Source: Nitratireductor indicus C115
GTDB lineage: Bacteria; Pseudomonadota; Alphaproteobacteria; Rhizobiales; Rhizobiaceae
DNA: 64,000 nt
NCBI RefSeq assembly: GCF_000300515.1
Contig: NZ_AMSI01000012.1
Coordinates: 62,001 to 126,000, forward strand
Direction: 5' to 3'
A model generated the notes under the pieces. It was given only the letters and a program-made list of their open reading frames with translations, was not told where the DNA came from and did no database searches. Both the position numbers and the translations under genes were made by a program. Below are positions 27,783 to 36,406 of this stretch, piece by piece; position 1 is the first letter of the stretch, and each line of letters opens with the position of its first letter.

Positions 27783-28203
27783 GTGCGCGAAAGAAGCTTT
27801 TCAGGAGATCTCCGGCTTCGCTTTCGCCGATGCCGGCATAAACATCCGGCGCATGGTGGCAGGTGGGCAGCGAATAGAAGCGCGCGCCGTTCACCACGGC
27901 CCCGCCTTTTTCGTCCTCCGCTCCGAAGTAAAGCCGCCTGATGCGGGCGAACGAGATCGCGCCGGCGCACATGGCGCAGGGCTCCAGCGTTACATAGAGA
28001 TCGGCATCGACAAGCCGCTCGCTGGAAAGTCGTTCGCACGCTTGCCGGATTGCCACGATTTCCGCATGGGCGGTCGGATCGTTGAGTTCGCGCGTGCGAT
28101 TGCCGGCGCGCGCAAGTATCTCGCCATCACGCACGATAACCGCGCCGACAGGCACTTCCCCACGGGAGGCGGCGAGGCGGGCTTCTTCCATCGCGGCGTC
28201 CAT
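27769..28203 (-). CDS. tadA: tRNA adenosine(34) deaminase TadA
   Basis: Encodes 144 residues from the ATG at 28203. It converts A34 to inosine in the wobble position of tRNA-Arg(ACG). The zinc deaminase motifs are HAE (with TAHAEIVAIRQA) and PCAMC (LEPCAMCAGAI). A TTG 17 codons upstream could extend it. Length and motifs match the family. It converges on the lipoprotein gene with a hairpin over the junction. Confidence 0.93.
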   Translation of the reverse strand: MDAAMEEARLAASRGEVPVGAVIVRDGEILARAGNRTRELNDPTAHAEIVAIRQACERLSSERLVDADLYVTLEPCAMCAGAISFARIRRLYFGAEDEKGGAVVNGARFYSLPTCHHAPDVYAGIGESEAGDLLKSFFRAQRGD

Positions 28204-28287
28204 GAAGGCGCTGTATCTGGCTTTCGTGCTCTTGCTCAATCTTTTTGCTCGCAACGGGCGGTCCGAATTGATACCTAGCCGCCTCTA

Positions 28288-28330
28288 TAGCATTTTGCAG
28301 TCGGACGGAATCGTCCGGTAAGGCAGAAAC
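28288..28330 (+). repeat. Partial copy C of the intergenic repeat
   Basis: TAGCATTTTGCAGTCGG followed by a small palindrome GGACGGAATCGTCC (about 28302-28315) and GGTAAGGCAG matches the left half of the element at 9386. The right half is absent. It lies in the divergent promoter region of tadA and the RluB-like gene; the rest of the 239-bp gap shows no gene. Confidence 0.6.
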
Positions 28331-28442
28331 GCCGCCCGAACGCCCATCATGTATGATAATGCGGGACGGCGATCCGAGGTTTTATCGAACCGGGGCAGAT
28401 TTCGCATGCCGAAAGACGGCGCGTCCCCGCAGCAAGGCCATC

Positions 28443-30134
28443 ATGAGCAGCGACCGACCCAAGAAGACATTCAGCCCGAAAAAGGCATCTCGCGAAGACA
28501 AGCAAGAACGACGCGGGCAAGAGGGCCGCGGACCTGAAGCTGCGCAGGCAGACAATGGCAAGGTCGAGCGCATTGCCAAGCGCCTGGCTCGTGCCGGTGT
28601 CGCCTCGCGGCGAGATGCCGAAGCCTTGATCGAGGCCGGCCGCGTCACGCTGAATGGCAAGGTTCTCGACACGCCCGCAGTCAATGTTGGGCCTTCCGAC
28701 AACATTTTGCTGGACGGCAAGCCTCTGCCTGCGGTCGAGCGCACGCGCCTGTTCCTGTTCCACAAGCCTGCGGGCCTCGTTACCACCAACCGCGACCCGG
28801 AAGGACGCAAGACGGTGTTCGACGTGTTGCCTGAGGGCTTGCCGCGCCTGATCACGGTTGGCCGGCTCGATATCAACACCGAAGGGCTTCTGGTGCTGAC
28901 GAACGATGGCGGTCTTGCGCGAACCCTTGAACTGCCCTCCACCGGCTGGCTGCGCCGCTATCGCGTGCGTGTTCATGGCAAGGTCGATGCGGCTGCGCTC
29001 GAAGGCCTGAAGGACGGCATCGCCGTTGATGGTGTGTTCTACGGCGCCATCGAAGCTTCGCTGGATCGGGAGCAGGGGTCCAATGCCTGGCTGACCATCG
29101 GTCTGCGTGAGGGCAAGAACCGGGAAGTCAAGAATGTGCTCGGCGCGCTGGGCCTCGATGTTACCCGACTGATCCGCATTTCCTACGGTCCGTTCCAGCT
29201 CGGCATGCTGGAGGAAGGGGCGGTTCAGGAGATCAAGGGCCGCACCCTGCGCGAGCAGCTGGGCGAAAGGTTGATTTCCGAGGCGGGAGCCGATTTCGAA
29301 GCGCCGATCGCCACGCCGTTCTCCAACAAACCGGTGCGCGCCGGACGCCGCGAAGAAGCGGTGGAGAAGGAGGATCGGAGGGGGCAGCGCTCTGAGCGAC
29401 CTGAACGGTCTGGGGGGCAAGGCGGGTTCCGCAATCGCAAGAGCGAGCGCGAGGACCATCGCGAGGAAATGCGTGGCCGCCTGCAGACAAAGCCGGGTCC
29501 ACGCGGCGAGGATCGCGAGCGCCGTGAAAGTCCGGCCCGCCATAACCGTGGCACCCATGTGTGGATGGCGCCGGGCGCCCGCCCGCTGGGCAAGCGAAAG
29601 GCTGCTGAAGCTGCCGAGGCCGCCGAAAGCGCGCAGAAGGAAGCGAAACCCTTCAAGGGGAGGCCGGGCAAGGGGGCAGGACAGAAGCGCTTCGGAGGCG
29701 ATGCTGCCCGTATTGGCGGGAAACCTGGATTTGCCAAGCGTCCACGCCCCGAGGGCGAGCGCGCCGAAGGCGGTTTCGAAGGACGCAAGAAGCCCTTCCG
29801 CAAGCGCGAGGAAGGTGAGGGCCGCCGCGATGGCGACCGGCCCTTCGCCAAGGAGGGCGGACGTTTCTCCCGAGGTGACAAGCCCCGGTTTGAACGCGGC
29901 GAGACGCGCGAGGGTGGCCGCCCGCCGCGTCGCGATGGCGACCAGCCTCGCGCCGCGCGCACGGAAGGAGACCGCAAGCCCTTCGCGAAATCCTCGGGCA
30001 AACCCGGAGGCAAGCCTTTCGGCAAAGGGAGCGGTCAAGGAGCAGGCCGGGGATCGGATAAGCCGGGTGCCCGTCCGGGCAATCGCCCCGGCGGCAGGCC
30101 TCCGCGTTCCGGCAAGCCACGCGGAGAACGGTGA
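28443..30134 (+). CDS. RluB-like 23S rRNA pseudouridine synthase with long basic tail
   Basis: Encodes 563 residues. An S4 RNA-binding domain (about 41-88) is followed by the RsuA/RluB pseudouridine synthase domain (about 100-265) with catalytic Asp143 in GRLDINTEGLL. The homologous RluB targets U2605 of 23S rRNA. After residue about 300 there is a roughly 260-residue low-complexity tail rich in Gly, Arg, Lys, Pro and Glu, with many KPF, RKPF and GDKPRF units. This is longer than the E. coli protein (under 300 residues) by about two-fold. Tails of this kind are seen in alphaproteobacterial homologues. rsmD follows three bases later, so an RNA-modification operon is likely. Confidence 0.88.
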   Translation: MSSDRPKKTFSPKKASREDKQERRGQEGRGPEAAQADNGKVERIAKRLARAGVASRRDAEALIEAGRVTLNGKVLDTPAVNVGPSDNILLDGKPLPAVERTRLFLFHKPAGLVTTNRDPEGRKTVFDVLPEGLPRLITVGRLDINTEGLLVLTNDGGLARTLELPSTGWLRRYRVRVHGKVDAAALEGLKDGIAVDGVFYGAIEASLDREQGSNAWLTIGLREGKNREVKNVLGALGLDVTRLIRISYGPFQLGMLEEGAVQEIKGRTLREQLGERLISEAGADFEAPIATPFSNKPVRAGRREEAVEKEDRRGQRSERPERSGGQGGFRNRKSEREDHREEMRGRLQTKPGPRGEDRERRESPARHNRGTHVWMAPGARPLGKRKAAEAAEAAESAQKEAKPFKGRPGKGAGQKRFGGDAARIGGKPGFAKRPRPEGERAEGGFEGRKKPFRKREEGEGRRDGDRPFAKEGGRFSRGDKPRFERGETREGGRPPRRDGDQPRAARTEGDRKPFAKSSGKPGGKPFGKGSGQGAGRGSDKPGARPGNRPGGRPPRSGKPRGER

Positions 30135-30137
30135 TCC

Positions 30138-30692
30138 ATGCGCATTGTCGGGGGGGAGTTTCGCGGACGCACGCTGGCAACGCCGCGCAGTGATGCGATC
30201 CGTCCGACGACGGACCGCACGCGTGAAGCCCTCTTCAACGTCCTCGAGCATCGCTATCCGGAAAAACTGGAGGGCGCGCGCGTGCTCGATCTTTTTGCCG
30301 GCACCGGCGCATTGGGGCTGGAAGCATTGTCGCGAGGTGCGAGTTTTGCGCTCTTCATTGAAGAGGCCGCTGCCGCCCGCGCTCTGATCCGCACCAATGT
30401 CGAGGCGATGGGGCTTCAGGGGCGCAGCAAGATTTTCCGCCGCGATGCGACGAGGCTTGGCGAGGTGGGCACCATGCTGCCTTTCGACCTCGTGCTCGCC
30501 GATCCGCCCTATGGAAAGGGATTGGGCGAGAAGGCCCTCTCCGCGGCCATTTCCGGGGGGTGGCTCGTTCCGGGCGCCCTTGTCGTGGTTGAGGAGGCTG
30601 CGGCTTCTCCGTTCGAGCCGCCGCGGGGGCTCGAACTGATGGACCGGCGCGAATACGGAACCTCCTGCGCCACCTTTGCATCCATCGCCTGA
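30138..30692 (+). CDS. rsmD: 16S rRNA (guanine(966)-N2)-methyltransferase
   Basis: Encodes 184 residues. It methylates G966 of 16S rRNA with S-adenosylmethionine during 30S assembly. The SAM-binding motif is VLDLFAGTGALGLEALSRGA, and the catalytic motif IV is DPPYGKGL. RPTTDRTREALFNVL is the conserved N-terminal signature. It starts three bases after the RluB-like gene, and a promoter-type gap follows before the M16 peptidase gene. Confidence 0.95.
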   Translation: MRIVGGEFRGRTLATPRSDAIRPTTDRTREALFNVLEHRYPEKLEGARVLDLFAGTGALGLEALSRGASFALFIEEAAAARALIRTNVEAMGLQGRSKIFRRDATRLGEVGTMLPFDLVLADPPYGKGLGEKALSAAISGGWLVPGALVVVEEAAASPFEPPRGLELMDRREYGTSCATFASIA

Positions 30693-30782
30693 GTTTGGTC
30701 ACTTTTGCGCCGATAGCTTTCACATGCCGTGTGGACATGCGATGTTCCGCGGGCGCCGAACCGAACGAAACGGGATTTGTTC

Positions 30783-32159
30783 ATGAGATACTCAATTGCG
30801 GATGCCGCGCGCCGGGCGGCACTCGCCCTGGTCGTGTCGGCAGCCCTGCCGCTCGCCGCCCTTGCCGAAGAGGCCGGGGAAAAGACGGATGTTTCAAGTT
30901 TCACCCTGGATAATGGCATGCAGGTGGTGGTGATCCCCGATCACCGAGCCCCGGTCGTTACCCATATGGTGTGGTACAAGGTCGGAAGTGCCGATGAGGC
31001 GCCGGGCAAGTCCGGCATCGCGCATTTCTTCGAGCATCTCATGTTCAAGGGCACGAGCACCTATACGAACGGCGAGTTCTCCAAGGCTGTCGCCGATGTC
31101 GGTGGCAATGAGAACGCCTTCACCTCTTATGACTACACGGCCTATTATCAGCAGGTCGCGCCCAGCGAGCTTGGCGAGATGATGGGCTTCGAGGCTGACC
31201 GGATGCGTCATCTGGTCCTGTCGGAAGAAAACATCGAAACCGAACGCCAGGTCGTGCTTGAAGAGCGCCGCCAGCGCACCGACAATGTGCCAAGCGCGAT
31301 CCTGTCGGAAGAGCTTAACGCGACCCTTTACCAGAACCATCCCTACGGTATCCCCGTGATCGGATGGGAGCGGGAGGTCGAGGGGTTAACCCATGACGAT
31401 CTGAAGGCGTTCTACGACCGTTTTTACACGCCGAATAACGCCATTCTCGTTGTCGCCGGCGATGTGGAGCCCGATGAGGTGCGCCAACTTGCCGAGAAGA
31501 GCTATGGCGCCATCCCGCGCGGCCCCGATCTGCCGCAGCGCACGCGCCCGATGGAACCCGACCAGAAGACGGCGCGCAGCGTGACCTTCAGCGACCCCCG
31601 CGTGACCGTGCCCAATCTGTCGATCAACTGGTTCGTTCCCTCCCAGAGACGTGCCGAAAAGGGCGAGTTCGAAGCGCTCGCCATCCTGTCGGAAGTGCTG
31701 GGCGAAGGCCTGCGGAGCCGCCTTTACCAGGAGCTCGTGGTCAAGCAGGGCATTGCCGCGAGCGCAGGCAGTTATCTCCAGGCGAGCGCCTATGATTATT
31801 CCGGACTGGTTGTCTATGGAGAGCCGCGTGGCGACGCCGATCTGGCGGCAGTCGAAAAGGCTCTGGCCGCCGAGATCGAGCGGATCAAGAAGGACGGCAT
31901 CACCGCAGAAGAGCTTGAGACAGCGCGCAAGAAGATCGAGCGGGACATGATTTTCGCGCGGGACAGTCAGGTCCGTACGGCCAACATATTCGGAGCGACG
32001 CTCGCGACCGGCGGTTCCGTTGAGGATATCACCGGGCTTTCCGAGCGGCTTGCCGCGGTTACGCCCGACAGCGTGAAGGCGGTCGCCCAGCGCTATCTCG
32101 ATCTGTCGCATGCCGTGAAGGGCTATCTCCTTCCCAAGGAAGAGGAGAAGCGGTCATGA
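30783..32159 (+). CDS. M16 zinc peptidase, catalytic partner
   Basis: Encodes 458 residues with a signal peptide (about 1-28, ending ALA). The inverted zinc motif is HFFEH (His81, Glu84, His85) with the distal glutamate in NIETERQVVLEERRQRTDN (shown as separate parts). It belongs to the M16 pitrilysin family (PqqL/processing-peptidase-like) and should cleave short unfolded peptides in the periplasm. It overlaps the next gene by 4 bp (ATGA), which encodes a non-catalytic partner; such pairs form a clamshell heterodimer. Confidence 0.92.
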   Translation: MRYSIADAARRAALALVVSAALPLAALAEEAGEKTDVSSFTLDNGMQVVVIPDHRAPVVTHMVWYKVGSADEAPGKSGIAHFFEHLMFKGTSTYTNGEFSKAVADVGGNENAFTSYDYTAYYQQVAPSELGEMMGFEADRMRHLVLSEENIETERQVVLEERRQRTDNVPSAILSEELNATLYQNHPYGIPVIGWEREVEGLTHDDLKAFYDRFYTPNNAILVVAGDVEPDEVRQLAEKSYGAIPRGPDLPQRTRPMEPDQKTARSVTFSDPRVTVPNLSINWFVPSQRRAEKGEFEALAILSEVLGEGLRSRLYQELVVKQGIAASAGSYLQASAYDYSGLVVYGEPRGDADLAAVEKALAAEIERIKKDGITAEELETARKKIERDMIFARDSQVRTANIFGATLATGGSVEDITGLSERLAAVTPDSVKAVAQRYLDLSHAVKGYLLPKEEEKRS

Positions 32160-33505
32160 TGCGTTCCCATTTTCACGGAAGAGTTTCTCCCATGCGCGGA
32201 TTTTCCATGGCTGGCGTCCTGTTCGCCTTCATTCTGCTTCTCGTCGCGCCGGTTCAGGCGGCGGTGAAGATACAGGAAGTGAAGTCCGAAAAGGGCGTGA
32301 CCGCCTGGCTGGTAGAGGATCATTCGATCCCCATCGTGACATTCCAGTTCGCGTTCGAAGGCGGGTCTGTTCAAGATCCCGTCGGCAAGGAAGGCCTCGC
32401 CAATCTTATGTCGGGCTTGTTTGACGAAGGGGCTGGCGACCTTGATTCGGAAGCATTCCAGAAAAAGCTGCAGGATCTGGGTGCGGAGATGTCCTTCCGT
32501 GCCGGTTCGGATGCGATCACCGGTCAGGTGCGCATGCTTTCGGAAAACAGCGATGAAGTGTTGAAGCTTCTCCGCCTCGCCATCACCAGCCCGCGCTTCG
32601 ACACCGACCCCGTCGAGCGTATCCGTGGCCAGATCGCGGTGCAGATTCGCTCTGACGAGAAGGACCCCAACAAGCAGGGCTATCGCGCGCTTGAAAAGGC
32701 GATCTACGGGGATCACCCCTATGCCCGCCCCGATGAGGGCACGCTGGAGAGCATCGGCAGCATCACCACTGCCGATCTGAAGGCTTTTCACCGGAAGCTT
32801 TTTGCCCGCTCCAACATCACCATCGGCGTCGTCGGCGACATCGACGCTGCAACACTCGGCAAGGCGCTGGATGAAGTCTTCGGAAATCTGCCGGAGACGG
32901 CGGATCTGACGCCGGTCGCAACTGTGGAGCCGACGCTTGATCAGGAAGTGAATGTCGACTATCCGCTGCCGCAATCCACCATCCAGCTCGTTTATCCCGG
33001 CATTGAGCGCGACGATCCCGAGTTCTTCGCCGCCTATCTCATGAACCACATATTGGGTGGCGGAACCTTCTCCTCGCATCTTTTCACCGAAGTGCGCGAG
33101 AAGCGGGGCCTCGCCTATGGCGCGACCTCATATCTGATGAGCCGCAACCACGCCCAGACACTGGCGATCCAGACGGCCACCCGCGCCGAGCAGGCAAGCC
33201 AGGCTCTCGCGGTAATCGAGGACGTGGTTGCCAAAATGCGCGACAAGGGGCCGAGCGAGGCGGAGCTCGCGGCTGCGAAGACCTATGTCATCGGCGCCTA
33301 TGCGATCAACAACCTCGATTCCTCAGCCTCCATCGCGCGAACGCTCGTGGGGCTTCAGCAGGACGATCTGGGTATCGATTACATCGAAAAGCGTGCCGAT
33401 CTCATCAATGCGGTAACGCTCGACGATGTGAAACAGGCAGCCCGCCGTCTCTTGACGGCCAAGCCTGCGGTGCTCATCGTCGGACCAGCTCAAAACGGAG
33501 GCTAG
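32156..33505 (+). CDS. M16-family peptidase homologue without zinc motif (inactive partner)
   Basis: Encodes 449 residues with an N-terminal signal/anchor (residues 13-38). At the place of HxxEH it has GLANLMSGLFDEG, so it cannot bind zinc. It keeps the Arg-Tyr pair near the C-terminal half (EKRGLAYGATSYL) that holds substrate in M16 enzymes. It is thus the beta-type subunit of a heterodimer with the protein at 30783. Overlapping genes support equal expression. An ATG 12 codons later is an alternative start. Confidence 0.9.
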   Translation: MMRSHFHGRVSPMRGFSMAGVLFAFILLLVAPVQAAVKIQEVKSEKGVTAWLVEDHSIPIVTFQFAFEGGSVQDPVGKEGLANLMSGLFDEGAGDLDSEAFQKKLQDLGAEMSFRAGSDAITGQVRMLSENSDEVLKLLRLAITSPRFDTDPVERIRGQIAVQIRSDEKDPNKQGYRALEKAIYGDHPYARPDEGTLESIGSITTADLKAFHRKLFARSNITIGVVGDIDAATLGKALDEVFGNLPETADLTPVATVEPTLDQEVNVDYPLPQSTIQLVYPGIERDDPEFFAAYLMNHILGGGTFSSHLFTEVREKRGLAYGATSYLMSRNHAQTLAIQTATRAEQASQALAVIEDVVAKMRDKGPSEAELAAAKTYVIGAYAINNLDSSASIARTLVGLQQDDLGIDYIEKRADLINAVTLDDVKQAARRLLTAKPAVLIVGPAQNGG

Positions 33506-33511
33506 AGCGAA

Positions 33512-34414
33512 GTGGGGCAGGCGGCCGAAACCGGGCGGCATTCATCGCAGATCGCTGCGTCGGGCGGCCCGTCCTTTGCGCTGGCGCTTGGCGGCGGCGG
33601 CGCGCGCGGGCTGGCGCATCTCCATGTCATCGAAGTGCTCGACGAACTTGGCATTCGACCGCGGGTCATCGCCGGTTCGTCGATAGGCGCCTTGATGGGA
33701 GCAGGCCTTGCCGCCGGCATTACCGGTAAGGAAATCCACGCGCATGCGCGCGCGATCCTCGAAAGCCGCGCCGAGGTGGCGAGCCGTCTTTGGCGCGCGC
33801 GCCCCGGCAATCTGTCGGAAATGGTTGAAGGGGGCTTCCGTTTCGGCCAGTTCAATGCAGAGCGCATCATCAAGGCCTTCCTGCCTGCGGCCGTGCCGGC
33901 CACATTCGAGGAATTGAAGATACCGCTCAGGGTTACCGCGACGGACTATTTCGGCCACGAGCTGGCTGTTCTGGATCGGGGGCCGCTTGGTCAGGCGCTG
34001 GCGGCCTCAGCGGCAATCCCTGCTGTCTTCCGGCCCGTGGTTCGCAATGGTCGCACCCTCATCGATGGCGGCATCTACAATCCGGTGCCGTTCGATCTGG
34101 TGGAGGGCGAGGCGGACATTCTGATCGCGATAGACGTGGTCGGCGCCCCGACCGATACGGGTGGCAAGGCACCGACCTCCATCGAACTGATGTTCGGGGC
34201 GAGCCAGCTGATGATGCAGTCCATCATTGCGATGAAATTGTCGCAGCGGCATCCCGATATCTTGATCCGCCCCCCGGTCTCCCGCTTCCGGGTGCTCGAT
34301 TTCCTGAAGATCGACGCCATACTGGCGGAAACGGCCAGCATTCGCGATGAGTTGAAATATGCCATCGACAAGGCGGTCGCAGCCCATGGTCGGCAGGAGA
34401 AGGCAGGCGCGTGA
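33512..34414 (+). CDS. Patatin-like phospholipase
   Basis: Encodes 300 residues from a GTG at 33512 with GGAGG ten bases upstream. The oxyanion-hole motif is GGGGARGLAH, the nucleophile Ser is in GSSIG (AGSSIGAL), and the catalytic Asp is in DGGIYNPVP. It hydrolyses acyl esters of phospholipids; members of this RssA-like branch are usually cytoplasmic or membrane-bound. It lies six bases after the M16 pair and is probably co-transcribed. The specific lipid is unknown. Confidence 0.87.
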   Translation: MGQAAETGRHSSQIAASGGPSFALALGGGGARGLAHLHVIEVLDELGIRPRVIAGSSIGALMGAGLAAGITGKEIHAHARAILESRAEVASRLWRARPGNLSEMVEGGFRFGQFNAERIIKAFLPAAVPATFEELKIPLRVTATDYFGHELAVLDRGPLGQALAASAAIPAVFRPVVRNGRTLIDGGIYNPVPFDLVEGEADILIAIDVVGAPTDTGGKAPTSIELMFGASQLMMQSIIAMKLSQRHPDILIRPPVSRFRVLDFLKIDAILAETASIRDELKYAIDKAVAAHGRQEKAGA

Positions 34415-34453
34415 GTTTCCGATTTCATGCGATCTCAGGCGGAAAGCCGGATT

Positions 34454-36274
34454 TTAATTTTCGTCCGCCTGCTGCAACGTCTCTTCGCCGGCTTCCTTGT
34501 CGAGACGGCGGGATTCGCGTGTCGGCTTGATCAAGGGTTCCGGCGTGACCGGCCTGACGCGCATCTTGTCGTTGCCGGCATAAATTCCCTCGACCGCCTG
34601 GATTTCCAGCCGCTCTTCGTCGCGCCGACGCACATCCTCCACAATCGACCGGGAAAGCTGCTCTTCCGTACCGAGCGCTTCGAGCGTTTTACGACCGAAT
34701 GTCAGCGCTGATTCCGCTGTTTCACGAATTTCGTACTCGACATCGCGGGCCCGCAGCGAAAGCGTGTGGGCGCGATCATAGGAGCGGACGAAAAGGCGCA
34801 CATGCGGAAACTCGTCGCGGATGAGGTTGACGATCCTGTCGGTGGTGGCAACGCCATTGGTGCAGACCGCGACAAGCTTGGCACGCCGGATGCCGGCCGC
34901 TTCCAGAACTTCCTTGCGGCGGCCGTCCCCGAAATAGATGCGGAAACCGAACAATCCGGCTGCGCGCACCCGGTCTGCGGAATGGTCGATGATGGTCACC
35001 TCGGTTCCGCCTGAAAGCAGCACTTGCGAGGCGACCTGCCCGAAGCGCGAGAAGCCGATCAGCATCACGTCGGCGCCCGCGCCTTCGAAGTCCTCGTCCA
35101 TTTCCTCTTCTTCCACCGTCCGCATCAGCATGGAGCCGATCTTCACCGAAAGCGGTGTAAGCGCCATCGAGACGGTGACGATGGCAATCAGCAGCGAGGC
35201 CATGGAGGAGGGGAAGATGAAAGCGGAGGCGGCAGCCGTGAAAAGCACGAAGCCGAACTCGCCGCCCTGCGGAAGCAACGCGGCGACGCGCACCGCGTCG
35301 TTGTGATCGGATCCGAATATGCGGCAGAGCCCGTAAAGCACGATGGCTTTGACAATCATGAGAACGGGTACGGCGATCAGGATCTGCAGCCAGCTCGACA
35401 GGATCATGCCGAGATCGAGCGAAAGACCGATGGCCATGAAGAACAGGCCGAGCAGAATGCCGCGAAATGGCTCGATATCGGCTTCGAGTTCATGCCGGAA
35501 CGACGATTCGGCAAGAAGCACACCCGCTATGAAGGCGCCGAGCGCCATGGAAAGCCCCGCCATCTGCATCAGTGTTGCCGAGCCGAGTACCACGAGCAGG
35601 GCGGCCGCGATCATCACTTCCTTGGCCCCCGCATTGGCGATGACGCGGAAAATGGGATTGAGCAGGTAGCGACCCGCCGCAATGAGCGCCACGACGGCTC
35701 CGAGCGCCAGGAGGAAGCGCTCGCCGCTGATCGCTTCGGCGCCTTCGCCGCCGGGTGAAAGCAGCGGGATCAGGGCCAGCAGCGGTGCGATGGCCAGATC
35801 CTGAAAAAGCAGGATCGAAAAGGAGGTCTGGCCGTAATGCCGGTTGAGCGAACCCTGCTCCTCGAGCATCTGGACCGAGAAGGCCGTCGAGGAGAGCGCG
35901 AGGCCAAACCCGATGATAAGTGCCGCGCCATAGCTGAAGCCGAGGACGAACGAGCCGATTGCGGCCAGCGCGAGCCCGGTGATCAGCACCTGTGCCAGAC
36001 CAAGCCCGAAAATGCTGCGCCGCATGGCCCAGAGTCGTGCGGGTTTGAGTTCCAGGCCGATGATGAACAGAAGAAGCACCACGCCGAGCTCGGCCACATG
36101 CAAAAGTTCCTCGCCATCGGAGATGAGGCGAGCGAGCGGTCCGATGACGATGCCGGCAGCCAGATAGCCAAGGATGGTGCCAAGTCCAATGCGCTTGAAC
36201 AACGGCGCGGCAATGACCGCGCCACCGAGCAGCAGCAGAGGTTCATAGTAGAGAGGCGCGGCTTCGACGGCCAT
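34454..36274 (-). CDS. Kef-type cation:proton antiporter (CPA2) with RCK domain
   Basis: Encodes 606 residues. The first about 390 form 12-13 membrane helices of the CPA2 fold, with motifs LLLFIIGLELKPARLW and SSTAFSVQMLEEQG and QDLAIAPLLALIPLL. A TrkA-N/RCK nucleotide-binding domain follows (about 410-530) starting VMLIGFSRFGQVASQVLL. The C-terminal 70 residues are charged. KefB/KefC antiporters exchange potassium for protons and are gated by glutathione adducts; gating here is inferred from homology. The ATG at 36274 gives MAVEAAPLYYEP. It converges on the patatin gene. Confidence 0.9.
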   Translation of the reverse strand: MAVEAAPLYYEPLLLLGGAVIAAPLFKRIGLGTILGYLAAGIVIGPLARLISDGEELLHVAELGVVLLLFIIGLELKPARLWAMRRSIFGLGLAQVLITGLALAAIGSFVLGFSYGAALIIGFGLALSSTAFSVQMLEEQGSLNRHYGQTSFSILLFQDLAIAPLLALIPLLSPGGEGAEAISGERFLLALGAVVALIAAGRYLLNPIFRVIANAGAKEVMIAAALLVVLGSATLMQMAGLSMALGAFIAGVLLAESSFRHELEADIEPFRGILLGLFFMAIGLSLDLGMILSSWLQILIAVPVLMIVKAIVLYGLCRIFGSDHNDAVRVAALLPQGGEFGFVLFTAAASAFIFPSSMASLLIAIVTVSMALTPLSVKIGSMLMRTVEEEEMDEDFEGAGADVMLIGFSRFGQVASQVLLSGGTEVTIIDHSADRVRAAGLFGFRIYFGDGRRKEVLEAAGIRRAKLVAVCTNGVATTDRIVNLIRDEFPHVRLFVRSYDRAHTLSLRARDVEYEIRETAESALTFGRKTLEALGTEEQLSRSIVEDVRRRDEERLEIQAVEGIYAGNDKMRVRPVTPEPLIKPTRESRRLDKEAGEETLQQADEN

Positions 36275-36406
36275 CAGCGTGCATTCTGTCCGGTCATGAA
36301 AATCAACGATGCCATTGCACATATGTCGACCGAATCATAAATGGAAGCAAGGCGAAGCCCGTTGCTCCGCCTCACGCGCAAAGTTTTTCTCCATCCAGGA
36401 ACATCG

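Noticed and set aside
28347-30251. A long minus-strand frame antisense to the RluB-like gene, rich in Ala, Arg and Leu
   Set aside because: It arises from the repetitive Gly/Arg/Lys coding of the basic tail on the other strand and has no conserved start.
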